Below are positions 9,462-17,565 of a DNA stretch of 18,501 nt, one piece after another (position 1 is the first letter of the stretch; every line of letters starts with the position of its first letter). The stretch comes from Bacteroidota bacterium. GTDB taxonomy: Bacteria > Bacteroidota > Ignavibacteria > UBA10030 > UBA8401. The stretch lies in NCBI GenBank assembly GCA_003456055.1, contig DMPG01000158.1:1006-19506 (forward strand), written 5' to 3'. The notes below the pieces were generated by a model. The model was not told the DNA's origin. It worked only from the letters and a program-made list of their open reading frames with translations, and did no database searches. The position numbers were made by a program, and so were the translations under genes.

Positions 9462-10508
9462 ATGAAAACAATACAATCGTTATTTGCCGCAGTTCTCATC
9501 GGTACAATCATGATGTCGCTTTCTTCATGTAAAAAAAATGAGGCGGCAAACGCAGAACAAAAAATACAACCGGTGAACATTACGGTGCAGGAAATAAAAC
9601 CGGTGTCAATGATTGACGGTATTCAAGTCTCTGGAACAGTGAAAGCATTCGAAGACGTTATGATGAGCCCCGAAGAAGGCGGCATTGTAAAAGAATGGAA
9701 GAAGAAAAAAGGTGATCGTGTAAAGAATGGCGAACTTATCGTTACGCTGAAAGACGAAGTGATCAAGGCAAGTTATGAAGCCGCAGACGCTCAATACAAA
9801 ATGGCAGAACTGAATGTTGAAAAACAACAATCAGTGTATGAACAGCAAGGAATCAGCGAATTGCAATACAAGAGTTTGATGTACGGGAGAGATGCTGCAA
9901 AAGCCAATGCTGATCTGATGAAAGCACGGTGGGAGCGAACACAGCTCCGCAGTCCGATCAACGGCGTAGTGGATAATACCGTGCCGAATGTTGGCGAGAT
10001 GGCTCCGCCCGGAGTGCCGATTGCTCGAGTGGTGAATACGATAACGATCAAGATACAGGCAGAAATTCCTGAATTGTATTCTGGAATGATCAAAGTAGGT
10101 ACCGTTGCTTCCGTAGCTTTCGACGCCGTTCCTGGTGAAGTATTAAATGGGAAAGTGACATTTGTCGGTTCAACAGTTTCATCGGCAAACCGCACAATGC
10201 TTATTGAAATATTGCTGCCCAATCCTCACGGAAAAATAAAACCGGAAATGGTTGCAAAAGTAAATCTTATCCGTCAGAAAAAAAATAATGCGATCCTTGT
10301 CAGCGAAAATCTCGTTCAGTTAGTCGACCGCGATCGGTACATCGTATATATCGATAAGAACGGAACAGCAGAGGAACGGCGAGTTACCATCGGCGGCCGT
10401 CAGGGCAATCAGGTTGAAGTGACCGGCGGATTGAAGATCGGCGAACGATTGATCGTATCGGGATATCAAAAATTGATCAACGGCTCGCCTGTTGTCATAA
10501 CGGAATAA
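9462..10508 (+). CDS. RND efflux periplasmic adaptor (membrane fusion protein), lipoprotein
   Basis: This is a 348-residue HlyD/AcrA-type adaptor that would link the inner-membrane pump to the TolC-like channel. The N-terminus is a lipoprotein signal with lipobox LSSC, making Cys23 the lipidated residue. The first half of a biotinyl-lipoyl-like domain is seen around 66-100 (VMMSPEEGGIVKEW, KKGDRVKNGELIVTL). A short alpha-helical hairpin spans about 103-160, then the second lipoyl half has LRSPINGVVDN (162-172). Beta-barrel and membrane-proximal domains fill the C-terminal part. The length is at the short end for adaptors, because the hairpin is brief. An in-frame ATG at 9453 would add three residues but abuts the Shine-Dalgarno, so 9462 is chosen. 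The pump gene begins 14 nt after the stop. The 38-nt gap before 9453 is AT-rich, and a weak internal promoter there cannot be excluded. Confidence 0.93.
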   Translation: MKTIQSLFAAVLIGTIMMSLSSCKKNEAANAEQKIQPVNITVQEIKPVSMIDGIQVSGTVKAFEDVMMSPEEGGIVKEWKKKKGDRVKNGELIVTLKDEVIKASYEAADAQYKMAELNVEKQQSVYEQQGISELQYKSLMYGRDAAKANADLMKARWERTQLRSPINGVVDNTVPNVGEMAPPGVPIARVVNTITIKIQAEIPELYSGMIKVGTVASVAFDAVPGEVLNGKVTFVGSTVSSANRTMLIEILLPNPHGKIKPEMVAKVNLIRQKKNNAILVSENLVQLVDRDRYIVYIDKNGTAEERRVTIGGRQGNQVEVTGGLKIGERLIVSGYQKLINGSPVVITE

Positions 10509-10522
10509 GGGAGACAATCACA

Positions 10523-13500
10523 ATGAAAATATGGGAAATAGCAGTTGATAATAAAGTAGCAGTATATCTGTTGATGGTGTTGATCGTCATTTTCGGATAT
10601 ACATCGTACACCGGATTACCGCGCGAGGCGACACCGGATATCACTATTCCACTCGTTATCGTTTCAACTCCTTACATCGGCGTCTCTCCTATCGACATCG
10701 AAGGATTGATCTCACAGCCGCTCGAACGAGGGTTAAAAGGTTTGAAAGATATCAAACAAATTTCATCCGTTTCCAAAGAAGGACTTTCAACAATTCGAGT
10801 AGAATTCAATACCGGCATTGATGTTGACGATGCACTCCGTCGAGTCCGTGATAAGGTCAATTCAACACGAGGACTTTTACCGGCTGATATTCTCGATCCA
10901 ATTGTTTCGGAAATAAATTTCAGCGAGTTTCCAATCATGTACGTGAACGCAGTGGGAGATGTTGGTGTAGCACGATTGAAAAAGATCGCGGAAGATCTGC
11001 AGGATAAAATTGAAGGGATACAAGGTGTCCTTCGCGCAGATGTCACCGGCGGATTGCAACCCGAAATTCAAGTGAACGTTGATGTCTATAGGATGAACGC
11101 CTACCAGGTAAGTTTTGATGATGTATCGGGAGCGATCCGAGCAGAAAATCTTTCCATTCCCGGCGGAACAATTGAAACAGAGGAAAAAAATCTCACGGTG
11201 CGCGTCCCCGGTGAATTCAAACAAGTGAAACCGTTGGAGAATATTGTTTTAAAGATCCAGAATGGAAAAGCGATCTATCTGCGAGATGTTGCAACGGTTG
11301 ATTATTCCTTTGAAGATAGGACAACATATGCTCGATTGAACGGCAATGAAGTTGTTTCTCTTGCTGTACGAAAACGTGCCGGCGAGAATCTCATTCGTAT
11401 TGCCGATGAAGTTAAAGCAATTGTTGCAACAGAGCAAAAGAGTCTTCCCGACGGAATTAAACTGGAAATATCCAACGATCAATCCCGTTTCATTAAAAGA
11501 ATGGTGCACGAACTGGAAAATAGTATCTATACCGGAATGTTCCTGGTTGTTGTAGCACTCTTTATGTTCTTCGGATTCAAAAATTCTTTATTGATCTCCA
11601 CTGCAATTCCGCTCTCAATGTTTATTGGGTACATCGTTCTTGGTGCAATGGGAATCACATTGAACGTTGTCGTTCTATTCGGTCTCGTTCTGGCGCTTGG
11701 AATTCTTGTGGATGATGCCATCGTCGTTATCGAAAATACATATCGCCATCAACAGGAATACGATGAAGAACCGAATACTGCGGCGAAAAAAGCAGCCGGT
11801 GAAGTTTTTGTTCCTGTGTTTACTTCAACAATAACGATTCTCTCGGCATTTATTCCTCTCCTCTTCTGGCCCGGAATCGTCGGTGAATTTATGAAATTCC
11901 TGCCGATCACGTTGATCGTTACGTTGACTGCATCGCTCTTTGTTGCCTACGTTATCAGTCCTGTACAAGCAGCAGAATTCATTAACTATCAAAAAGAAAT
12001 AAAGAAGGCTCGGTACAATCTTGACCATCCTCATTGGTATAAAAAATATAATCCGTTGACCATTCTCTATCATAAGGTAGACGAACAATTTTTTCCTTGG
12101 ATGCAGAAGAATTATGTTGAAACTTTAACGTGGACATTACATAATAAATGGAAAACGATCTGGGGTTCATTCGGACTATTATTGACGGTTATCATACTCT
12201 TCGGTCTCTTCAACAAAGGAGTTGAATTCTTTCCAAATACTGAACCATCACAGGTGAGTATCAGCATTGAATGTCCGTCGGGATCATCGCTCGAAGTCAC
12301 CAATGGAATATCGAAGATTCTTGAAGAGCGATTAAAATCAATTCCCGGACGCAAGGATGTTGAATTTATTGGCGCAAGTGTCGGTACGTCGGACGATATG
12401 TTCGATTTCGGCGGACAAGGAACTTCGAACAAAGGTAGAGTAGCCATCAATTTTTACGAGAAAGATCGTCGCTCGCAAAGCACGTTTGAAACAATGGAAG
12501 AGATCCGTAAAACAACGCTCGGCATCGCGGGTGCAGAACTTCGCTTGACAAAACAACAAATGGGACCTCCGGTTGGTTCTCCGGTCAGTGTTGAAGTCTC
12601 TGGCGAAGATTACGCGCAGCTAGCAACAATCAGTAAACAAATACGAGAAAAGATCAAAGATATTCCCGGTCTCGTTGATCTGAAAGATGACTATAATACC
12701 GGACGTCCCGAGGTGGAAATCATCGTTGATCGCGAAAAAGCGGGACTATTTTATACGAGCACAGGACAAATTGCATCAACAGTGCGAGCAGCAATTGCCG
12801 GAGTAGAAGCTTCGAAATATCGTGTTGGTGAAGATGAATACAAGATACGCGTACGATTAAAAGAAGATCAACGCACTGCTCCGGCAGACCTTGAGAATCT
12901 CCGTATTAATTTCATGAATCGTCGCGGACAATTATTATCAATTCCACTGACATCTGTTGCTGATATCCGAAGAACAACATCGGTCACTGATATTCGCCGC
13001 AAAGATCAGAAACGCGTGATCACTGTGAGCGGCGATGTTTCCGGAAGAGTTCAATCTGAAGTGCTGAACGATGTAAAATCACGCATTGCAGAAATACCGC
13101 TTCCAAACGGTTATGCAGTAAAATTGACCGGTTCTCAGGAAGAGCAGAAAAAAGCGTCGGATTTTCTTAGCAGTGCATTTATCATTACGTTGCTGCTTGT
13201 ATTTTTAATTATGGTCATGGAATTCAATTCAATGAAAGTTCCATTTGTCATAATGCTCTCAGTGATTCTTTCCCTGATCGGAGTGTTGTTTGGTCTTTTG
13301 GTGACACAAACCCCGCTCAGTATAATGATGACCGGTGTTGGTATTGTTGCTCTTGCCGGAATTGTTGTTCGGAATGGAATCATCCTTCTCGACTTTGTGA
13401 ATCACAAACATAAAGAAGGCGGTATGTCCCTTGATGAAGCATTGGTCGAAGCAGGACGGGTTCGTTTACGGCCGGTTATTCTTACTGCAGCTGCTGCTGT

Positions 13501-13738
13501 GCTAGCTTTGATTCCAATGGGGACCGGAGTTGATTTCAATTGGGCAGAGTTACGTTTTGTTTCCGGATCTGAAAGTGCAGGATTCTGGCGTCCGCTTGCT
13601 GTTGCGATCATTTTCGGATTAACGATCTCGACATTTTTAACGCTTATCGTCGTTCCGACAGCATATTCACTTGTTGATGAGTATACTGAAAAAACAAAGA
13701 CTTGGATACGAAAGAGATTTTCAGAAAAGGAATATTAG
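10523..13738 (+). CDS. RND-family efflux pump permease (AcrB/HAE-like)
   Basis: The 1071-residue length is normal for an AcrB-type inner-membrane pump of 12 transmembrane helices with two large periplasmic porter/docking loops. TM1 is near residues 13-30, and the first periplasmic loop opens with LPREATPDITIP, the family signature. The TM4 proton-relay pair is present as GILVDDAIVVIENTYR with Asp397 and Asp398, equivalent to AcrB Asp407/Asp408. In TM10 the segment VRNGIILLDF has Arg950 where AcrB has Lys940, which keeps the positive charge. The protein would exchange protons for drug or lipid substrate and assemble as a trimer with the adaptor and channel encoded just upstream. GGGAG at 10509-10513 is 9 nt before the ATG and supports the start. 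It is the last gene of the operon, followed by hairpins at 13749-13828. The substrate is unknown; the relay motif fits the drug/hydrophobe class better than the heavy-metal class. Confidence 0.95.
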   Translation: MKIWEIAVDNKVAVYLLMVLIVIFGYTSYTGLPREATPDITIPLVIVSTPYIGVSPIDIEGLISQPLERGLKGLKDIKQISSVSKEGLSTIRVEFNTGIDVDDALRRVRDKVNSTRGLLPADILDPIVSEINFSEFPIMYVNAVGDVGVARLKKIAEDLQDKIEGIQGVLRADVTGGLQPEIQVNVDVYRMNAYQVSFDDVSGAIRAENLSIPGGTIETEEKNLTVRVPGEFKQVKPLENIVLKIQNGKAIYLRDVATVDYSFEDRTTYARLNGNEVVSLAVRKRAGENLIRIADEVKAIVATEQKSLPDGIKLEISNDQSRFIKRMVHELENSIYTGMFLVVVALFMFFGFKNSLLISTAIPLSMFIGYIVLGAMGITLNVVVLFGLVLALGILVDDAIVVIENTYRHQQEYDEEPNTAAKKAAGEVFVPVFTSTITILSAFIPLLFWPGIVGEFMKFLPITLIVTLTASLFVAYVISPVQAAEFINYQKEIKKARYNLDHPHWYKKYNPLTILYHKVDEQFFPWMQKNYVETLTWTLHNKWKTIWGSFGLLLTVIILFGLFNKGVEFFPNTEPSQVSISIECPSGSSLEVTNGISKILEERLKSIPGRKDVEFIGASVGTSDDMFDFGGQGTSNKGRVAINFYEKDRRSQSTFETMEEIRKTTLGIAGAELRLTKQQMGPPVGSPVSVEVSGEDYAQLATISKQIREKIKDIPGLVDLKDDYNTGRPEVEIIVDREKAGLFYTSTGQIASTVRAAIAGVEASKYRVGEDEYKIRVRLKEDQRTAPADLENLRINFMNRRGQLLSIPLTSVADIRRTTSVTDIRRKDQKRVITVSGDVSGRVQSEVLNDVKSRIAEIPLPNGYAVKLTGSQEEQKKASDFLSSAFIITLLLVFLIMVMEFNSMKVPFVIMLSVILSLIGVLFGLLVTQTPLSIMMTGVGIVALAGIVVRNGIILLDFVNHKHKEGGMSLDEALVEAGRVRLRPVILTAAAAVLALIPMGTGVDFNWAELRFVSGSESAGFWRPLAVAIIFGLTISTFLTLIVVPTAYSLVDEYTEKTKTWIRKRFSEKEY

Positions 13739-13748
13739 AAGAATTACA

Positions 13749-13779
13749 ATTGACCGTCACCTTGAAGGTGACGGTCAAT
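13749..13779. repeat. Perfect 13-bp stem hairpin after the RND operon
   Basis: Arms ATTGACCGTCACC and GGTGACGGTCAAT enclose a TTGAA loop, starting 10 nt after the pump stop codon. It has no T tract of its own and lies 4 nt before a second hairpin. It could be a transcript-stabilising or attenuating stem, or one copy of a dispersed palindromic element; only one copy is seen in this window. Confidence 0.7.
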
Positions 13780-13783
13780 GTAG

Positions 13784-13828
13784 AAAACAAAAAATCCCGA
13801 TCAGTTCTGATAGGGATTTTTTTGTTTT
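13784..13828. terminator. Bidirectional rho-independent terminator
   Basis: AAAACAAAAAATCCC and GGGATTTTTTTGTTTT form the outer arms. The inner arms ATCAG and CTGAT pair across a TT loop, with one G/A mismatch between. The A tract on one side and T tract on the other let it terminate both the plus-strand efflux operon and the convergent minus-strand lamin-tail gene ending at 13890. Confidence 0.85.
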
Positions 13829-13889
13829 CAGTGAAACAGTTGCAAACTATTCTATGTAAACAAATTGATTGTTTTTCGTTCTCTCGTAA

Positions 13890-14669
13890 TCATTTCATTA
13901 AAACCATTTTTTTCATTTCAGAATAATTACCAGCATTCAATCGATAGAAATAAACTCCGTTGCACAATGCCGAAGCGTTGAACGTTGTGCGATATTCTCC
14001 CGCATCTTGTCGTTGATTCACTACTGTTGCAACCTCTCTTCCCACTACATCATAAATTTTTAACGTTACCATTGTGCTTGCGGCTACTTGATATGTAATT
14101 GTTGTTGTTGGATTGAAAGGATTCGGATAATTCTGATTAAGAGTATATACGTTTGCAGCTATTTGTTTTGGATGAACGAATGTTCCTGTTCCATTTGTTG
14201 TGCCTTTGGTTACCGGCGATTTTTTAACAAAGTTACTCGAACCATCGGGCACTCGTGCATACGAAGTATCATTACCAAGTGCAGGAATTGCGACAGTATC
14301 AATCAACAATCCTGCTGCATTTTCAAGCCAAACCGTTTCGCCGTTGTTCGAGATTCCAAACCCCGATGTATCTCCAGTAAATGTTGCAGTATCGGTGAGA
14401 ATGTATGCGAATCCTTTCGCAGAAAGAATGGTTCCGTTCGGGAATAGTTTTTTGGATTTTGTTCCCCCTTTAGCTCCGCTATCATAAATTTTGTAGCCGC
14501 TGATGTCTATTGATGATGTTGATGAATTATAGACTTCAATCCAGTCAAGATTACCGGGAACACCGCGGGAAAATACTTCATTGATTTTCACAACTGATTG
14601 AGCGTTGATATTTGCAATCAATAAGAAGGTTGTGATCGACAATATTAAAAATCTTAGATTAATTTTCAT
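13890..14669 (-). CDS. Secreted lamin-tail-domain protein with T9SS type A sorting domain
   Basis: This 259-residue protein has three parts. A signal peptide (MKINLRFLILSITTFLL...) has likely cleavage after Ala23. A lamin tail domain at about 26-145 opens with VVKINEVFSRG and has DWIEVYN and DISGYKIYD, the classic LTD strands. After a Thr/Gly-rich linker, a C-terminal type IX sorting domain at 174-259 has LNQNYPNPFNPTTTITYQV, LKIYDVVGREV and GVYFYRLNAG. It should cross the inner membrane by Sec and the outer membrane by T9SS, ending on the cell surface or outside. LTDs in bacteria are non-catalytic binding or adhesive modules; no enzyme domain is present. A TTG at 14681 is in frame, but GAGG at 14676-14679 sits 6 nt before the ATG at 14669, so that ATG is taken as start. 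It is a single-gene unit, convergent with the efflux operon and divergent from the adenylate kinase. GATC, common in neighbouring genes, occurs about once here. Confidence 0.92.
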   Translation of the reverse strand: MKINLRFLILSITTFLLIANINAQSVVKINEVFSRGVPGNLDWIEVYNSSTSSIDISGYKIYDSGAKGGTKSKKLFPNGTILSAKGFAYILTDTATFTGDTSGFGISNNGETVWLENAAGLLIDTVAIPALGNDTSYARVPDGSSNFVKKSPVTKGTTNGTGTFVHPKQIAANVYTLNQNYPNPFNPTTTITYQVAASTMVTLKIYDVVGREVATVVNQRQDAGEYRTTFNASALCNGVYFYRLNAGNYSEMKKMVLMK

Positions 14670-14745
14670 AATACACCTCAATACATTGAATTTTTCAGAT
14701 TAGTCAAGTTTATATCACAAGAACATATATTAATAATACTTCGAA

Positions 14746-14762
14746 CTTGCAATAACTGCAAG
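14746..14762. promoter_or_regulatory. Inverted repeat CTTGCA-N5-TGCAAG
   Basis: Two perfect 6-bp arms are separated by ATAAC, about 77-93 nt upstream of the lamin-tail start. It may be an operator for that gene; no factor can be named. Confidence 0.35.
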
Positions 14763-14788
14763 CCCGAAATTTGACTCGTTTTAGTCTC

Positions 14789-14806
14789 AAGGACATTTAT
14801 GTCCTT
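14789..14806. promoter_or_regulatory. Inverted repeat AAGGACAT-TT-ATGTCCTT, putative operator
   Basis: Perfect 8-bp arms flank a 2-nt spacer, the strongest dyad in the intergenic region. Size and symmetry suit a dimeric helix-turn-helix regulator, for example of the Crp/Fnr class. There is no T tract after it, so it is not a terminator. It lies about 132 nt before the adenylate-kinase start and about 120 nt before the lamin-tail start, so the gene it controls is not clear. Confidence 0.5.
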
Positions 14807-14871
14807 TTAAAGGAAATAAAAAACTGTTCACAGATCAACTTCTTTTTTGACGAACTTAAATATCCTATATT

Positions 14872-14887
14872 ACCATTGCCTAATGGT
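14872..14887. promoter_or_regulatory. Inverted repeat ACCATT-GCCT-AATGGT
   Basis: Perfect 6-bp arms flank a 4-nt spacer, 50 nt before the adenylate-kinase start and close to the candidate -10. It could be an operator or a 5' leader hairpin. Confidence 0.35.
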
Positions 14888-14937
14888 CAGATAGTAATTG
14901 AAGATTTTTCTTAAATTTTTTACCAATCCCCACTCTT

Positions 14938-16107
14938 ATGCTTAATATTGCACTTTTCGGCCCACCGGGCGCAGGTAAAGGAACCCAATCGGAGTTCCTC
15001 ATAAAAAAATATAATCTATTTTACATATCAACCGGAGATCTGCTGCGGAAAGAAATAGCAGCTAAAACCATTTTGGGACTGGAAGCCCAGAGCATCATAT
15101 CGGCGGGAGGTCTTGTTTCAGACGAGATCATCGTTCAGATCATCGAAAAAACAATCACGGAAAATCCGGAAGCGAATGGTTTTTTATTTGACGGATTTCC
15201 TCGAACATACATTCAGGCATATATTCTTGAAGGATTAATGTTAAAGTTGAATACATCTCTCACTTGTCTGATCAGCCTTAATGTTTCGGAAGAAGAATCT
15301 GTTGCCCGTCTGTTAAACAGAGGAAAAACTTCTGGTAGAACTGATGATAATGAAACGGTGATTAGAAACAGACTGAAAGAATACAACGAAAAAACATTGC
15401 CCGTGCTTCAGTTCTACAAAGAGAAAGGTATTTGCCACGATGTAGACAGCTCCGCATCGATCGAACATGTCAGAGATGAAATTGCGAATATCATTTCAAA
15501 GGAGTTGCAAAAAAAACTATTAAACATCGTGTTATTTGGATATCCCGGATCGGGCCGCGGTTCACAAGGAAAAGCACTTTCTGAACGGTTCGGTCTTGAA
15601 TATGTTGCAACAGGAGAAATGCTTGAGCGCGAAATAAAACAACGCACACCTCTCGGTCAGAAGATCATTTCGATGTATGAGAACGGCAATCTTGTTCCGG
15701 ATGAAATTGTCGTTCAGTTGATCGAAAAAAAACTTGCAACATCAAAAAATGTGAAGGGCTATATTTTCAAGGGTTTTCCCCGAACGCTCGTTCAATCCTA
15801 TATTCTCGACGGATTGCTGCGAAAACATGGTTCATCGATCTCAAAGATCATCGAGATCGAAGTCCCGGCGCTTGAATTGATCAATCGGCTAGATGAACGA
15901 AGTAAAACAGACCGGTGCATGCCGTACGATGATAGTACTTCTAAGATCGTAAAACGGCTAAAAGAACACGAAGTAAAAACTGTTCCGGTAATTGCAAAAT
16001 ACAACCAGCTGCATGGTGTAACGAAAATTAACGGCGTCGGTACGTTTCAGGAAGTATTCGAGCGTCTTTCATTCGAGATCGAGAATGGTTTTAAGAACAT
16101 GAGATGA
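14938..16107 (+). CDS. Tandem adenylate kinase: active-type AdK domain fused to a degenerate second AdK domain
   Basis: This 389-residue protein contains two homologous adenylate kinase domains, each of the short-lid type of about 190 residues. Domain 1 (1-190) is complete: P-loop GPPGAGKGTQ with Lys14, STGDLLRKE with Arg37, FDGFPRT with Asp85 and Arg89, Arg124/Arg128, GRTDD with Arg134, and Arg143/Arg145. It should interconvert AMP and ATP with two ADP in the cytoplasm. Domain 2 (about 194-389) keeps the fold pattern but has P-loop GYPGSGRGSQ with Arg207 for the catalytic Lys, ATGEMLE with Glu230 for the AMP-binding Arg, FKGFPRT with Lys278 for Asp85, and Glu313 for Arg124. These changes predict loss of kinase activity, so it may be a regulatory or structural pseudo-domain, or bind another ligand. 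No frameshift or stop breaks the frame. The first residue directly precedes the P-loop strand, which fixes the start although no Shine-Dalgarno is seen. It converges on the P-loop protein gene beyond the terminator at 16113-16144. Confidence 0.92.
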   Translation: MLNIALFGPPGAGKGTQSEFLIKKYNLFYISTGDLLRKEIAAKTILGLEAQSIISAGGLVSDEIIVQIIEKTITENPEANGFLFDGFPRTYIQAYILEGLMLKLNTSLTCLISLNVSEEESVARLLNRGKTSGRTDDNETVIRNRLKEYNEKTLPVLQFYKEKGICHDVDSSASIEHVRDEIANIISKELQKKLLNIVLFGYPGSGRGSQGKALSERFGLEYVATGEMLEREIKQRTPLGQKIISMYENGNLVPDEIVVQLIEKKLATSKNVKGYIFKGFPRTLVQSYILDGLLRKHGSSISKIIEIEVPALELINRLDERSKTDRCMPYDDSTSKIVKRLKEHEVKTVPVIAKYNQLHGVTKINGVGTFQEVFERLSFEIENGFKNMR

Positions 16108-16112
16108 ATAAA

Positions 16113-16144
16113 AAAGCCGCATGAATTTCAATTCACCCGGCTTT
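16113..16144. terminator. Bidirectional terminator between convergent genes
   Basis: AAAGCCG and CGGCTTT form the outer stem, and TGAATT and AATTCA form an inner stem around a TC loop, with a CA/CC internal loop between. On the minus strand the hairpin is followed by TTTTTTATT, a good terminator for the P-loop gene ending at 16167. On the plus strand the T tract is short (CTTTCTG), so termination of the adenylate kinase may be weaker. Confidence 0.75.
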
Positions 16145-16166
16145 CTGCATAAGAAAATAATTTATT

Positions 16167-17501
16167 CTATTTCAACTTCGTAACAAACTCATCCAGAATA
16201 GTGGATAGACTTGGCTCACCGATCTCCTGAAGATCGTATGTCACCCGAAACGTCGGTTTCTTGATCTTGACAATTCTGTTCAGATCGATCGGAGTTCCGA
16301 TGATCACTGCATCACACGGCACTTTGTTGATGGTAACTTCGAGATCTTTCACCTGCTTATCACTGTATCCCATTGCCGGCAGAAGTATTCCGATCTTTGG
16401 ATACGTTTCGAATGTCTTCTTGATTTCACCAGTAGCATACGGACGCGGATCGACCAGTTCTGATGCACCAAATTTCTGAGCTGCTACTGTACCAGCTCCG
16501 AATTTCATTTCGCCGTGCGTTAATGTCGGACCGTCTTCAATGACGAGAACACGTTTTCCAGTAATTTTCTCACCATGTTCAATACCAATCGGTGAGGCTG
16601 CGTCAACAATTTGTGCATGGGAATTGACTGATCGAATATTTTCCCGAAGCAAAGTGACCGACTCCGGCGACGCAGAATCAATCTTGTTGATGATAACAAC
16701 ATCGGCCAATCGGAGATTTGCTTCACTTGGAAAATACGTTAACTCATTACCAACACGGAGCGGATCGGCGACCACAATATGAAGATCCGGTGTATAAAAC
16801 GGAAGATCGTTATTGCCGCCATCCCACAACACCACATCTGCTTCTTTTTCTGCCTGTGCAAGAATTGCGGCATAATCAACACCTGAATAGATGATCGTTC
16901 CGCTCGAAATATGCGGCTCGTATTCTTCCATTTCTTCAATAGTGCAGTTGTGTTTCTTCAGATCCGCAACCGAGGCGAACCGCTGTACTTTTTGTTTTTC
17001 CAGATCACCATACGGCATCGGGTGACGCACAGCAACAACTTTGTATCCCATCGCTTGCAAGAGTGCAGAAACTTTCCGGGTTGTTTGACTCTTTCCGCTT
17101 CCTGTACGTACAGCGCAAACCGAAATCACCGGTTTTTTGCTTTTGATCATTGTTCTACCCGCACTTAAAATTTTGAAGTGCGCACCGGCGGCCGTAGCAC
17201 GTGAACCAATACTCATTACATGGTTATACGTAACATCGCTGTAGGAAAAAACAACTTCATCAACGGAGAATTTTCCAATTAACTCTTCAAGATTCTTTTC
17301 TTCAAAAATTGGTATCCCTTTCGGATATAATGATCCCGCTAATGCAGCGGGATATTTTCGTCCGGCAATATCCGGAATTTGTGCGGCGGTAAAAGCAACA
17401 ACATTATACATCGGATTATCGCGATAGATCATATTAAAGTTATGAAAGTCTCTGCCTGCCGCTCCTACAATCAGTGTGACGATTGGCTTATTTTTTGACA
17501 T
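16167..17501 (-). CDS. P-loop nucleotide-binding protein, cyclic 2,3-diphosphoglycerate synthetase-like (COG2403 type)
   Basis: This 444-residue cytoplasmic protein resembles the cyclic 2,3-diphosphoglycerate synthetase family first described in methanogens (about 460 residues) and the COG2403 'predicted GTPase' group. The N-terminal 115 residues look like a Rossmann-type domain (VTLIVGAAGRDFHNFN). A P-loop follows at VRTGSGKSQT (131-140, Lys137, Ser138). VVLWDGGNNDLPF (223-235) is a Walker-B-like family motif, and INKIDS (271-276) resembles the NKxD guanine-specificity motif of GTPases. In archaea the enzyme makes cDPG from 2,3-bisphosphoglycerate with ATP; in bacteria the substrate is unproven, so the enzymatic name is an inference from family. 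GAAGGA at 17509-17514 leaves a workable spacing to the ATG at 17501, so the in-frame TTG at 17516 is rejected as start. It lies 64 nt downstream of the ornithine aminotransferase on the same strand and may be co-transcribed with it. Confidence 0.82.
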   Translation of the reverse strand: MSKNKPIVTLIVGAAGRDFHNFNMIYRDNPMYNVVAFTAAQIPDIAGRKYPAALAGSLYPKGIPIFEEKNLEELIGKFSVDEVVFSYSDVTYNHVMSIGSRATAAGAHFKILSAGRTMIKSKKPVISVCAVRTGSGKSQTTRKVSALLQAMGYKVVAVRHPMPYGDLEKQKVQRFASVADLKKHNCTIEEMEEYEPHISSGTIIYSGVDYAAILAQAEKEADVVLWDGGNNDLPFYTPDLHIVVADPLRVGNELTYFPSEANLRLADVVIINKIDSASPESVTLLRENIRSVNSHAQIVDAASPIGIEHGEKITGKRVLVIEDGPTLTHGEMKFGAGTVAAQKFGASELVDPRPYATGEIKKTFETYPKIGILLPAMGYSDKQVKDLEVTINKVPCDAVIIGTPIDLNRIVKIKKPTFRVTYDLQEIGEPSLSTILDEFVTKLK

Positions 17502-17565
17502 ATTGTATTCCTTCAAATTTGAGTTTAAAATAATTTCGTTGTGTGTATTCGGCGAAACAAAAAAG

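Larger units (their letters stand above)
14670..14937. other. Divergent intergenic region with three perfect inverted repeats
   Basis: This 268-nt AT-rich region lies between the divergent lamin-tail and adenylate-kinase genes. No small gene is apparent. It holds perfect dyads at 14746-14762 (CTTGCA-N5-TGCAAG), 14789-14806 (AAGGACAT-TT-ATGTCCTT) and 14872-14887 (ACCATT-N4-AATGGT). A possible plus-strand promoter is TTGACG at 14847-14852 with TATTAC at 14868-14873, but the 15-nt spacing is short. No Shine-Dalgarno precedes the kinase ATG at 14938, whereas the lamin-tail gene has a good one. Confidence 0.6.

Noticed and set aside
14670-14681. In-frame TTG start extending the lamin-tail protein by four residues
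   Set aside because: The Shine-Dalgarno GAGG overlaps that extension and is correctly spaced for the ATG at 14669.
17502-17516. In-frame TTG start extending the P-loop protein by five residues
   Set aside because: AAGGA lies inside the extension, 7 nt before the ATG at 17501, so the shorter form is favoured.
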